Below, piece by piece: positions 1 through 6,745 of a DNA stretch of 9,053 bases (its first letter is position 1; every line of letters begins with the position of its first letter). The position numbers were made by a program, and so were the translations under genes. Origin of the DNA: an uncultured Ruminococcus sp. (GTDB lineage: Bacteria > Bacillota > Clostridia > Oscillospirales > Ruminococcaceae); assembly GCA_947175005.1 (NCBI GenBank), contig CAMWLD010000068.1:1-9053 (forward strand), written 5' to 3'. The notes beneath the pieces were generated by a model, which did not search any database, was not told the origin of the DNA, and saw only the letters and a program-made list of their open reading frames with translations.

Positions 1-1782
1 GATCTGAACAGCGCCGATCTTAAGGCACTTGGCGAGATCAAGGAAAAAATCACCGAGGGCGGTTTTGCAGCCGAGTCTGCTTATCCCTATCTCAAAAAAG
101 TCGATGACGCTATTTCCGACCGCCATGTCAAGTATTTCTCCAAGCTTATAGCCAATATTAACAGCATGACCAGGGCTGATCTTATCGTTCTGCTGGAAAA
201 GATCAAAAAGAACGAGAACAACTGCCCCGAGGATATGCTCCAGAGATATATAGGTCAGGTCAACAAGAAGATCCGCGATGCCGACTGCGCATTCCTTGAC
301 AGCAAGTGCAAGAACCTCAGCAGCTTTTCCGAGCGCCGCAGCATGGATCTTATCAAGGACATCAAGGCCATGGATATGGACGAAAACGACCGCAACAGGT
401 TTATCAACCAGGTTGAGCTGCACATAACCCATCTTAAAACCATTATTCGAGACGGATATGTGGAAAAGCTCACTGTGGCAATGGCGGATCACAATATAAC
501 CGGTGCGCACTTCTATGTGCCCGGGCAGTCCAAGGCTTTCGACAACACGTTTATAGCAGTATGCAACGCTTTTGCAAGCCTGGATAAGTTTGAGCTGCCT
601 ATGCTGATTCACGAAAAGGTCGCAGGCAAGGCCGACGAGGCATTTATGATGACTGTGAACTATATGTATTCCCAAAGTCCTGCCGGCTTTAACAGGATCC
701 CCTTGGAAAAGATCGAGAAATTCGAGGGTAAAAAGGCGCTTATGGGCGGCGGAAATCTGAAGGTCATAGAAAAGGACGGCAAGTCCTCGGATATACTTAT
801 AAAAAGCAATGACAAGAAGTTTATTGAGAATGCTCCGAAAGTGCTTAATGCAATTCTGACAGTTATCCAAAAGGATAAAGCGGATGCAGTTCTCAGAGAA
901 GCTGAAGAAATAAAGGCAGCCGAGGAGGCAAGGCTTCAGGAGCAGGAAATTGCAGAGCGCGAGCTCGAAGCTGCAAGAAAACGTGCCGAGGTTGCAGAAC
1001 AGGCGGCTGAAAAGGCATCGGAAGCGCCGAAGTCCGAGACTAAGCCTGTTGAGGCACCGAAGCCCGATGTCAAAGCAGGGGAGAAGCCTGCCGAAACCAA
1101 GCCCGGGTATAAGCCTGTCGATGCAAAACCTGCCGAAACAAAGCCCGATACGGCAAAGCCTGTTGACGCAAAATCGCCAATTAAGCCTATCAAGCCCATT
1201 GAAGTTGTTGTATCGCCCATTCCCGAGGTCAAGCCTCTGCCCCATATAGATTCAGGCAAGAATGAGCCTGTTAAGGCTGTGCCCGTGACCGCAGGAGTTA
1301 AGGATGCTGCGAAGCCGGAGGAGGCTGCAAAGCCTGCCGAAGCGCCTAAGACTGTGGAAGGAGTAAAGCCCATAACGCCTGTTACTCCCATAAAGCCTGT
1401 CGAAGCGCCTAAGCCTGCGCCTGTTGTAAAGCCTGTGGAGGGAGTAAAGCCCATAACGCCCGTTAAACCGATCGAGGGTGTGAAGTCTGCGGCGTCCCAG
1501 GTGAAGCCTATTGAGGCGGTTAAGCCCATAACCCCTGTTAAGCCTGTGGAGGGTGTGAAGCCTGCGGCTGTACCTCCCATAAAGCCTATAGAATCGGTTA
1601 AGCCCGCAGCGCCCAAGCCCGCCGAGGGTACAAAGCCGACGGAGGGTGCTAAGCCCACCGAGGCAAAACCTGCCGAAGCTAAGCCTGTTATAAAGATGAA
1701 GTTCTGCGACCAGTGCGGCGCGAAGATAACCAATGACAACGCGAAATTCTGCGCAGAATGCGGCAACAAGCTTATTCATTGA
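1..1782 (+). CDS. Lys/Pro-repeat protein with C-terminal zinc ribbon (5' end outside window)
   Basis: The frame is open from the first base, so the start lies upstream; 593 residues are visible. Residues 1-290 form a mixed helical and strand region I do not recognise; its last part (about 215-285) might be a PH-like fold, which is a guess. Residues about 291-343 are rich in Ala, Glu and Arg and look like a coiled coil. Residues about 344-564 are a low-complexity Lys-Pro-Val-Glu linker in which VEGVKPITPV or a close variant recurs at residues 452, 479 and 504. The end is a zinc ribbon with two CxxC pairs (Cys569/572 and Cys584/587). No signal peptide or membrane segment is visible in the fragment, so a cytoplasmic protein is likely, but the missing N-terminus could change this. 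Function is unknown; the ribbon suggests metal-stabilised contact with protein or nucleic acid. A strong terminator follows, so it ends its transcription unit. Confidence 0.85.
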   Translation, partial: DLNSADLKALGEIKEKITEGGFAAESAYPYLKKVDDAISDRHVKYFSKLIANINSMTRADLIVLLEKIKKNENNCPEDMLQRYIGQVNKKIRDADCAFLDSKCKNLSSFSERRSMDLIKDIKAMDMDENDRNRFINQVELHITHLKTIIRDGYVEKLTVAMADHNITGAHFYVPGQSKAFDNTFIAVCNAFASLDKFELPMLIHEKVAGKADEAFMMTVNYMYSQSPAGFNRIPLEKIEKFEGKKALMGGGNLKVIEKDGKSSDILIKSNDKKFIENAPKVLNAILTVIQKDKADAVLREAEEIKAAEEARLQEQEIAERELEAARKRAEVAEQAAEKASEAPKSETKPVEAPKPDVKAGEKPAETKPGYKPVDAKPAETKPDTAKPVDAKSPIKPIKPIEVVVSPIPEVKPLPHIDSGKNEPVKAVPVTAGVKDAAKPEEAAKPAEAPKTVEGVKPITPVTPIKPVEAPKPAPVVKPVEGVKPITPVKPIEGVKSAASQVKPIEAVKPITPVKPVEGVKPAAVPPIKPIESVKPAAPKPAEGTKPTEGAKPTEAKPAEAKPVIKMKFCDQCGAKITNDNAKFCAECGNKLIH

Positions 1783-1801
1783 TCGTTAATAAAATATTTT
1801 T

Positions 1802-1836
1802 TGCACCGCTGCAAGCTTTTGCGGCGGTGCATTTTT
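1802..1836 (+). terminator. Rho-independent terminator of the zinc-ribbon gene
   Basis: A 13-bp stem (1802-1814 with 1819-1831, one T-G wobble) closes on a GCTT loop and is followed at once by TTTTT (1832-1836). It starts 20 bp after the stop codon at 1782, which fits an intrinsic terminator separating this gene from the PFL region. Confidence 0.93.
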
Positions 1837-1950
1837 GTTTAAGCCTGAAATTGCGTTTTCCGTAAAATACCTGATTAAAAACCTATGCTTTTTTTGACAT
1901 AGCCATATATATTCGGTAATGATAAATTTGAAAAATATATAAAAAAACAC

Positions 1951-1979
1951 TTGACAAATCGGGAATAGTATTGTATAAT
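1951..1979 (+). promoter_or_regulatory. Consensus sigma-A promoter of the pfl region
   Basis: A perfect -35 TTGACA (1951-1956) and a perfect -10 TATAAT (1974-1979) are separated by exactly 17 bp. The expected start of transcription is about 1986-1988, giving a leader of about 320 nt before the PFL core. A consensus promoter fits very high expression, as expected for PFL in a fermenting cell. A second TTGACA at 1894-1899 has no good -10 at proper distance. Confidence 0.9.
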
Positions 1980-1988
1980 ATATATAAA

Positions 1989-2171
1989 TAAAGCGTTTGT
2001 GATTATATTACCTTAAAAGTACGGGTCGGTTTCCGTGATTTTTTTGCGGATATTAAAAGATACTTTTGAGGTATATTTACGGCTTAAGGTAATATTAAAG
2101 GAAAATTCTGTGAAATTTTCTTGGATAATTTTTCCCTTTCTGCCGTATTTTTGCATAATATGAACGCTTTA
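1989..2171 (+). promoter_or_regulatory. Structured 5' leader domain of pfl mRNA, unknown class
   Basis: Starting within a few bases of the predicted transcription start, 1989-2001 can pair with 2159-2171 over 13 bp (10 Watson-Crick, 3 G-U). Inside lie a perfect 12-bp stem (2005-2016 with 2084-2095) and a 7-bp hairpin (2101-2107 with 2114-2120). The closing stem beginning at the RNA 5' end is typical of a cis-acting RNA domain. I do not recognise the class: the conserved core of the ZTP riboswitch (once called the pfl motif) is not evident. A 6S-like RNA is another possibility on size alone (about 183 nt), but no terminator follows. The pairing is seen directly; a regulatory role is inferred. 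Confidence 0.5.
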
Positions 2172-2186
2172 GCGAAATGAATTGTA

Positions 2187-2284
2187 GTCTTTTCGAGCGG
2201 AAATCCCGACTTTGAAAGACGGCAGTTCCGACACGGGAAATCCCCGTACGGAGCATATACTTTGCGGGAGAAATCCTTTCGCAA
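2187..2284 (+). promoter_or_regulatory. Three consecutive similar hairpins before the pfl ribosome binding site
   Basis: Hairpin A pairs 2187-2193 with 2214-2220, with an inner CGG/CCG stem and loop AAATC. Hairpin B pairs 2226-2230 with 2249-2253, then 2233-2237 with 2243-2247, again with loop AAATC. Hairpin C pairs 2262-2266 with 2280-2284 and encloses GGA-GAAA-TCC. All three tips share a GG(A/G)nAAATCC core. The third ends only 6 nt before the AAGGAGG ribosome binding site (2291-2297), so it could affect translation or mRNA stability. The function is inferred. Confidence 0.45.
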
Positions 2285-2307
2285 TATTTGAAGGAGGAAA
2301 ATTAATT

Positions 2308-4401
2308 ATGAAGCAAATGAGACAGGAATGGGAGGGCTTCACGGGCGGCCATTGGGTCGACGAAATCAACGTCCGTGATTTTATCCAGAAAAACTACACT
2401 CCCTATGACGGCGACAGCAGTTTTTTGGTTGATCCCACAGAGGCTACAAAGAAGCTTTGGGCCGATGTAATGGATCTTGCAAAGCAGGAACGTGAGGCAG
2501 GCGGCGTGCTGGATATGGATACCAAGGTGGTTTCCTCTTTGGTTTCCCATGGCGCAGGCTATATCGAAAAAGATCTGGAGAAGATCGTTGGTCTTCAGAC
2601 CGATAAGCCCTTTAAGCGTGCACTTATGCCCTACGGCGGTCTCAGAATGGCTGAGAAAGCTTGTTCTGATAACGGCTATACCGTTGATCCCGAAATAAAG
2701 CATATCTTCACCGAATACAGAAAAACTCATAACGCAGGTGTATTCGATGTATATACTCCCGAAATGAGAGCTGCAAGAACAGCTCATATCCTTACAGGTC
2801 TTCCCGACGCTTACGGAAGAGGAAGAATTATCGGCGACTACAGACGTGTTGCTCTTTACGGTGTTGACAGGCTCATTGAGGACAAGAAGGAACAGAAGGC
2901 TTTCTATACCTGCCCCATGACCGAAGAAAAGATCCGTGCAAGAGAAGAGATCTCTGAGCAGATCAGAGCCTTGGAGAACCTGAAGAAAATGGCTGAAATT
3001 TACGGCTGCGACATTTCCCAGCCCGCTGTTACCGCAAAAGAGGCTGTACAGGCTGTTTACTTCGGATACCTGGGCGCAGTTAAGGATCAGAACGGCGCTG
3101 CTATGTCCCTGGGTCGTACATCTACATTCCTTGATATTTACTTTGAGCGTGACTTCAAGCTCGGCAGACTTACCGAGACTGAGGCGCAGGAACTTATCGA
3201 CCATTTCATTATGAAGCTTCGTCTTGTAAGATTTGCAAGAACACCCGAATATAACTCCCTCTTCTCGGGCGACCCCCAGTGGGTAACCGAGTCCTTGGGC
3301 GGTATCGGTGTTGACGGCAGACATATGGTAACAAAGAACAGCTTCCGTTATCTGCATACACTGGAAAATCTCGGCACATCTCCCGAGCCTAACATGACAG
3401 TTCTTTGGTCCACAAGACTGCCCTCGGGCTGGAAGGAATACTGCGCTAAGATCTCCATTAACACTTCCTCCGTTCAGTATGAGAACGACGACCTTATGAG
3501 ACCTATCCACGGCGATGATTATGCTATCGCTTGCTGCGTATCTTCCATGGTAGTCGGCAAGGAAATGCAGTTCTTCGGCGCAAGAGCTAACCTTGCAAAG
3601 TGCCTGCTCTACGCTATAAACGGCGGTGTGGATGAGATAAGCGGCGTACAGGTAGCTCCCAAGTACAGACCCGTTACCTCCGAGTATCTGGATTATGACG
3701 AGGTTATGGAAAAGTACGACGATATGATGACATGGCTTGCTGAGCTTTATGTAAATACCCTTAACATTATCCACTATATGCACGACAAGTACTGCTATGA
3801 GAGCCTCCAGATGGCGCTCCATGACAGAGAGGTCAAGAGATATTTCGCAACCGGTATCGCAGGTATTTCCGTTGTTGCTGACTCCCTCTCCGCTATCAAG
3901 TATGCTAAGGTTAAGACTGTAAGAAACGAGCAGGGCATTGTTGTTGACTACGTTATCGAGGGTGACTTCCCCAAATACGGCAACGACGACGATCGTGTTG
4001 ATGAGATCGCCCAGCAGATCCTCAACAAGTTCATGGACAAGATCCGTCAGCAGCACACATACAGAAACGGTCTGCCTACCACATCTATCCTTACCATTAC
4101 CTCCAACGTGGTTTACGGTAAGAAGACAGGCTCTACCCCCGACGGACGTAAGCAGGGCGTGCCTCTTGCACCCGGTGCTAACCCCATGCACGGCAGAGAT
4201 ACACACGGTGCTTCCGCTTCTCTGTCCAGTGTTTCCAAGCTCCAGTTCTCCAATGCGCAGGACGGTATTTCAAATACCTTCTCCATTATCCCCGACGCAC
4301 TTGGTAAGGACGGCGGCGTGTTCGTAGGCGATTTGGATATAGACGCTCTTTGCCCCAGCTGCTCCAACATTCCCAACACCAGCGATAACGACAGGGATTA
4401 A
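2308..4401 (+). CDS. pflB: Pyruvate formate-lyase core lacking the glycyl-radical domain
   Basis: This is the catalytic core of formate C-acetyltransferase (pyruvate + CoA to acetyl-CoA + formate), a cytoplasmic fermentation enzyme. ATG 2308 is chosen because AAGGAGG (2291-2297) lies 10 nt upstream and the product begins like PFLs (WEGFTGGHW, then VRDFI and NYTPYDGD). The adjacent catalytic cysteines are Cys409-Cys410 in [12 protein letters not shown]. The barrel appears complete up to [10 protein letters not shown] near residue 668. There the 697-residue chain leaves the family pattern: usual PFLs are about 740-760 residues and continue into the glycyl-radical domain. Here a 28-residue tail with CPSC (Cys682, Cys685) ends at TAA, and no RVSGY motif is present. 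The missing domain is encoded separately at 4833-5075. The core should be inactive alone and need that partner and the activase. The consensus promoter and long leader suggest strong, regulated expression. Confidence 0.95.
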   Translation: MKQMRQEWEGFTGGHWVDEINVRDFIQKNYTPYDGDSSFLVDPTEATKKLWADVMDLAKQEREAGGVLDMDTKVVSSLVSHGAGYIEKDLEKIVGLQTDKPFKRALMPYGGLRMAEKACSDNGYTVDPEIKHIFTEYRKTHNAGVFDVYTPEMRAARTAHILTGLPDAYGRGRIIGDYRRVALYGVDRLIEDKKEQKAFYTCPMTEEKIRAREEISEQIRALENLKKMAEIYGCDISQPAVTAKEAVQAVYFGYLGAVKDQNGAAMSLGRTSTFLDIYFERDFKLGRLTETEAQELIDHFIMKLRLVRFARTPEYNSLFSGDPQWVTESLGGIGVDGRHMVTKNSFRYLHTLENLGTSPEPNMTVLWSTRLPSGWKEYCAKISINTSSVQYENDDLMRPIHGDDYAIACCVSSMVVGKEMQFFGARANLAKCLLYAINGGVDEISGVQVAPKYRPVTSEYLDYDEVMEKYDDMMTWLAELYVNTLNIIHYMHDKYCYESLQMALHDREVKRYFATGIAGISVVADSLSAIKYAKVKTVRNEQGIVVDYVIEGDFPKYGNDDDRVDEIAQQILNKFMDKIRQQHTYRNGLPTTSILTITSNVVYGKKTGSTPDGRKQGVPLAPGANPMHGRDTHGASASLSSVSKLQFSNAQDGISNTFSIIPDALGKDGGVFVGDLDIDALCPSCSNIPNTSDNDRD

Positions 4402-4438
4402 GCTAAAGCCTGCGGCTGTTGGGAGGAGGCTGTGAGCG

Positions 4439-4705
4439 GTGAAAAATGTTAGCATCGGTTGGATACTTTTCGGCGCACTCCAGGTATGGCCGCCGGCATA
4501 CGGCGTAATGTTCAGATACAGCAGCATGTCAGGCGAAACGTTTTTGTTTCTATGCTTCGCCACTGCTGCTGTTATCGAAATTTTCGTGAAAAAAAAACGG
4601 TTTTGTCGAAAGGCACAAGTATTTTTTCCGCATGGGTCTTCCTATTATTTTAATGCTTCTGGCTTGGTGGAGCTCATGGTTATAAACGGTTTGTCGGCAG
4701 TCTAA
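4439..4705 (+). CDS. Possible small membrane protein, perhaps frameshifted (weak)
   Basis: A GTG at 4439 has a strong GGAGG (within 4421-4429) about 9 nt upstream. The first 50 residues hold two hydrophobic stretches (about 4-24 and 34-50). After a run of nine A (4589-4597) the frame becomes polar and unconvincing. Moving one base forward at this run gives instead a third hydrophobic segment (RMGLPIILMLLAWWSSWL) ending with TAA at 4683-4685, an 81-residue protein with three possible membrane helices. This suggests a small membrane protein broken, or translated through slippage, at the A run, or a sequencing error there. No family is recognised, and the whole ORF may be spurious. Confidence 0.25.
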   Translation: MKNVSIGWILFGALQVWPPAYGVMFRYSSMSGETFLFLCFATAAVIEIFVKKKRFCRKAQVFFPHGSSYYFNASGLVELMVINGLSAV

Positions 4706-4731
4706 ATGTAAACTTAAATTTAAGATTGCCG
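4695..4731 (+). repeat. Inverted repeat in the pfl spacer
   Basis: Positions 4695-4703 pair with 4723-4731 over 9 bp (one G-T), and four more pairs form after a one-base bulge. No T-tract follows on either strand, so it is not a normal terminator. It may be an mRNA stabiliser or processing site between the core and the radical subunit, or may be meaningless. Confidence 0.4.
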
Positions 4732-4754
4732 TCACAGTGAATTAATAATATTGT
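4726..4754 (+). promoter_or_regulatory. Weak candidate promoter of the radical subunit
   Basis: TTGCCG (4726-4731) and TATTGT (4749-4754) lie 17 bp apart, each matching consensus at four of six bases. The region is AT-rich and about 80 bp upstream of the radical-subunit start. The match is poor and overlaps the inverted repeat. It is offered only because a separate promoter would allow the small subunit and activase to be made independently of the core. Confidence 0.2.
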
Positions 4755-4832
4755 AATAATAATATGCTACTATTTTAGTATACAAAGAAATATACCGCAC
4801 AAGTATACTTCTTACGAAAGGAGTTTTTTACT

Positions 4833-5075
4833 ATGGCAGCAAATACACAGCAGATAAACAACCTGATCGGTCTTTTGGACGGTTATGCAACAAAGGGCGG
4901 TCATCATCTGAATGTCAATGTGTTCACCCGTGACACTCTTCTTGATGCTCAGAAGCATCCCGAGAACTACCCCCAGCTTACTATCCGTGTTTCCGGTTAT
5001 GCAGTAAACTTCATCAAGCTCACAAAGGAGCAGCAGGATGATGTTATCTCCAGAACCTTCCATGCGGCTCTGTAA
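4833..5075 (+). CDS. grcA: Free-standing glycyl-radical subunit of pyruvate formate-lyase
   Basis: This 80-residue protein is the C-terminal domain missing from the PFL core. After a short new N-terminus (MAANTQQ) it reads [20 protein letters not shown], then the radical loop [14 protein letters not shown] with the radical glycine at Gly55, and ends in the PFL-type [17 protein letters not shown]. It closely matches the end of full-length PFLs and the C-terminal part of GrcA/YfiD (127 residues in E. coli), but lacks that protein's N-terminal extension. The start is firm: AAAGGAG (4817-4823) lies 9 nt before ATG 4833. In the cytoplasm it should dock on the core so that Gly55 faces the Cys409-Cys410 pair, after the activase has made the radical. 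The pflA start codon follows the stop directly. Symbol by homology: here it is probably an obligate subunit rather than a spare part. Confidence 0.93.
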   Translation: MAANTQQINNLIGLLDGYATKGGHHLNVNVFTRDTLLDAQKHPENYPQLTIRVSGYAVNFIKLTKEQQDDVISRTFHAAL

Positions 5076-5846
5076 ATGATAGGGTATATTCATTCAACAG
5101 AATCTTTCGGAACAGTCGACGGACCCGGAATAAGGTTCGTCGTCTTTTTCCAAGGGTGTCCTTTGCGTTGCCTCTATTGTCATAATCCCGATACATGGGA
5201 GTTTCACGGGAAAAATCCCGAAGCGGGCAAAGAGGTCACGGCAGAAGAGATTCTGGATATGTATGACGGAGTCAAGGAGTTCCTTAAAGGCGGAGGACTT
5301 ACCTGCACAGGCGGTGAGCCTATGGCGCAGCTTCCTTTCCTTACCGAGCTTTTCCGAAAGGCGCATGAACGGGGGATACACACCTGCCTTGATACTTCGG
5401 GCATTACCTTTACCCCCGACCATACCGAGGCTTATGAGGAGCTTATAAAATACACCGACGTCATAATGCTGGATATAAAGCATATTGACGATGAAGAGCA
5501 TAAAAAGCTTACAGGCCACAGCAACCGCAATATTCTTGCTTTTGCCCAATTTTTGAGCGAACGCAAAAAGGAACTGTGGATACGCCATGTGGTAGTCCCG
5601 GGAATTACCTATAATGAGGAATACCTCCACCGTCTGGGTGAGTTTATCTCCACTCTTAAATCGGTGAAGGCTCTTGATGTGCTGCCGTATCACGATATGG
5701 GCAAGGCAAAGTATCAGAATTTAGGGCTGAAATATGTCCTTGCCGACACCGAACCACTCCCCAAGGAGGAAGCAGCCAAGGCTCGGGATATTATTATGTC
5801 GGGCATTCGTGACGGTCTTGCCAAGGAACGAAATAATAATCAGTAA
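5076..5846 (+). CDS. pflA: Pyruvate formate-lyase-activating enzyme (radical SAM)
   Basis: This enzyme uses S-adenosylmethionine and a [4Fe-4S] cluster to abstract a hydrogen from the radical glycine, here expected to be Gly55 of the small protein encoded just upstream. The cluster motif CxxxCxxC is Cys28, Cys32 and Cys35 in GCPLRCLYCHNPDTW; the SAM-contact motif TGGEP is at 78-82. The N-terminus (IHSTESFGTVDGPGIR) and the late motif LPYHDMGKAKYQNLG are typical of true PFL activases rather than of activases for other glycyl-radical enzymes. Length 256 compares with 246 in E. coli. The ATG abuts the preceding TAA and has no clear ribosome binding site, so translation is probably coupled to the radical subunit. 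A terminator follows. Confidence 0.96.
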   Translation: MIGYIHSTESFGTVDGPGIRFVVFFQGCPLRCLYCHNPDTWEFHGKNPEAGKEVTAEEILDMYDGVKEFLKGGGLTCTGGEPMAQLPFLTELFRKAHERGIHTCLDTSGITFTPDHTEAYEELIKYTDVIMLDIKHIDDEEHKKLTGHSNRNILAFAQFLSERKKELWIRHVVVPGITYNEEYLHRLGEFISTLKSVKALDVLPYHDMGKAKYQNLGLKYVLADTEPLPKEEAAKARDIIMSGIRDGLAKERNNNQ

Positions 5847-5850
5847 ATAT

Positions 5851-5884
5851 CACCGCACAAAGCAATTTTGTGCGGTGGTTTTGT
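5851..5884 (+). terminator. Rho-independent terminator after pflA
   Basis: A perfect 11-bp stem (5851-5861 with 5867-5877) has a 5-nt loop and is followed by GTTTTGTT. It begins 4 bp after the pflA stop and marks the end of the pfl unit. The next gene starts only 22 bp later, so any promoter for it must lie in or before this hairpin, or it depends on read-through. Confidence 0.9.
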
Positions 5885-5905
5885 TGACCGATGAAAGGAT
5901 AAAAG

Positions 5906-6580
5906 ATGAATAGAGTTTTTGATAGAATAACCGTCGAAGATTTATACCAAAGATGTATTTACGCTGCTATTGCTCATGGGATAATGAACGGAAAATTTCC
6001 TGATTTTTCAGCCGAACAGTCATGGGACGGCAGTAATTATTCCTTTCAGGATTTTTGCGGTGTGCGGGGAACTGTCAGCTTTTGCGATAAAGGATTTGTC
6101 TGCCTCTTCCGCAATGACCGTAATTTCATCATAGGCGCGGAAAATATATGCAGCACACTTCTTAAAGGCGCAGATGAAAAGATACTCGGTCTCGCCCGAA
6201 ATGAAGCTATGCTCTATCTTCTTGATGATAATAACGGAACGGTCGCTCCTGCCGCCTCCGCTGCCTTTTGGAGCAGCGGCAGCCATATTTGTTCAAACCA
6301 AACCGAATCCGAACTTCTTGAATTAAGCGGGGAAACACTTATCCCCCTTACACTGGATCATAAAAAATTTGCCGAATATTGGGCACAATGTCTTGAAATG
6401 ACCGACGAGCAGCAGGAAACGGTAAACGAGATTTACGAGCTTCGGCTTAATTCAAATGACAGGATCATTCTGAATAACACAATCCGGGAAAAGCTACTCA
6501 AATGGTTTAACGGCGAAATAGATGAATGTATAGTATCTTTGGAAGAAATGGATATTTTTTTGAATGATATATGCTATTGA
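5906..6580 (+). CDS. Unrecognised 224-residue protein
   Basis: I do not recognise this protein. ATG 5906 follows GAAAGGA with good spacing. The first half is mixed, with a Cys-containing strand-like part (CGVRGTVSFC, then FVCLFRN, about 51-70); the second half is helical and acidic (about 140-224). There is no signal peptide, clear membrane helix or metal motif. A short Ala/Ser-rich patch (PAASAAFWSSGS, about 115-126) looks like a linker between the halves. It lies 22 bp after the pflA terminator with no recognisable promoter of its own, so it may be read from the pfl region by read-through. It is less GC-rich than the pfl genes and appears weakly expressed from codon choice. A stand-alone accessory protein is possible; no function can be assigned. 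Confidence 0.8.
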   Translation: MNRVFDRITVEDLYQRCIYAAIAHGIMNGKFPDFSAEQSWDGSNYSFQDFCGVRGTVSFCDKGFVCLFRNDRNFIIGAENICSTLLKGADEKILGLARNEAMLYLLDDNNGTVAPAASAAFWSSGSHICSNQTESELLELSGETLIPLTLDHKKFAEYWAQCLEMTDEQQETVNEIYELRLNSNDRIILNNTIREKLLKWFNGEIDECIVSLEEMDIFLNDICY

Positions 6581-6658
6581 CTCCAAATATGAATGCGGAT
6601 TCTTTGAAATATTCGTCTTTATGCAAAAAAGGCTGCGATTTTAAAAAATTCACAAATA

Positions 6659-6714
6659 TTTTGCAAGATGTACAGTATAATCTTGCAAAAATCCCTTGAC
6701 AAATTTTGTAAGAT
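6659..6714 (+). promoter_or_regulatory. Operator-like 11-bp inverted repeat plus third half-site
   Basis: TTTTGCAAGAT (6659-6669) and its exact complement ATCTTGCAAAA (6680-6690) form a perfect dyad with a 10-bp centre. A third half-site TTTTGTAAGAT (6704-6714, ten of eleven bases) lies between the -35 and -10 boxes of the next promoter, in the same orientation as the first and 45 bp from it. Placement across a promoter suggests binding by a dimeric repressor or activator. As RNA the dyad would lie upstream of the transcription start, so a DNA operator is more likely. The regulator is unknown. Confidence 0.5.
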
Positions 6715-6724
6715 ATGATAATAT
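6696..6724 (+). promoter_or_regulatory. Promoter of the ANTAR-regulator / dapF / dapL unit
   Basis: A perfect -35 TTGACA (6696-6701) is followed after 17 bp by TAATAT (6719-6724); a better TATAAT (6722-6727) would need a 20-bp spacer. The first expected start of transcription is near 6731. The box pair sits next to the inverted repeat and around its third half-site, so control at this promoter is likely. Confidence 0.6.
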
Positions 6725-6745
6725 AATATAGGAGAGATTTTTTGA

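Larger units (their letters stand above)
4402..4832 (+). other. 431-bp spacer between the PFL core and the radical subunit
   Basis: No firm gene and no intrinsic terminator with a T-tract lie here, so transcription from the core may continue. It contains a weak small ORF (4439-4705), a 13-bp imperfect hairpin (4695-4731), a 12-bp palindrome CTTAAATTTAAG (4713-4724), an AT-rich stretch with a poor promoter candidate, and two GTATAC sites (4778-4783 and 4803-4808), the second within the 10-bp palindrome AAGTATACTT (4801-4810). No remnant of a glycyl-radical domain is seen in the frames examined. The split is therefore not one simple recent frameshift in a single gene. Confidence 0.75.

Noticed and set aside
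936..1769. Open frame on the - strand opposite the KP-repeat region
   Set aside because: Its Gly/Phe/Ser-rich repeats are the reverse image of the Lys-Pro-Val-Glu repeat; the + frame ends in a clear zinc ribbon.
1894..1922. Second promoter from TTGACA at 1894
   Set aside because: At 16-18 bp spacing no acceptable -10 box is present (TAATGA at 17 bp).
1989..2171. ZTP riboswitch (pfl RNA motif) before the pfl gene
   Set aside because: The expected conserved core was not found by eye; the shared name with the gene is not evidence.
2212..2307. N-terminal extension of the PFL core from TTG 2212
   Set aside because: The added 32 residues do not look like PFL and cross the hairpins; ATG 2308 has a strong ribosome binding site and starts like the family.
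2302..4206. Long open frame (634 codons) on the - strand opposite the PFL core
   Set aside because: It mirrors the strongly biased codons of pflB, has no family likeness, and the + strand gene is certain.
4360..4833. Split PFL as a simple frameshift or sequencing error
   Set aside because: The halves are 431 bp apart, the second has its own ribosome binding site and a new N-terminus, and no remnant of the missing domain was seen after the core.
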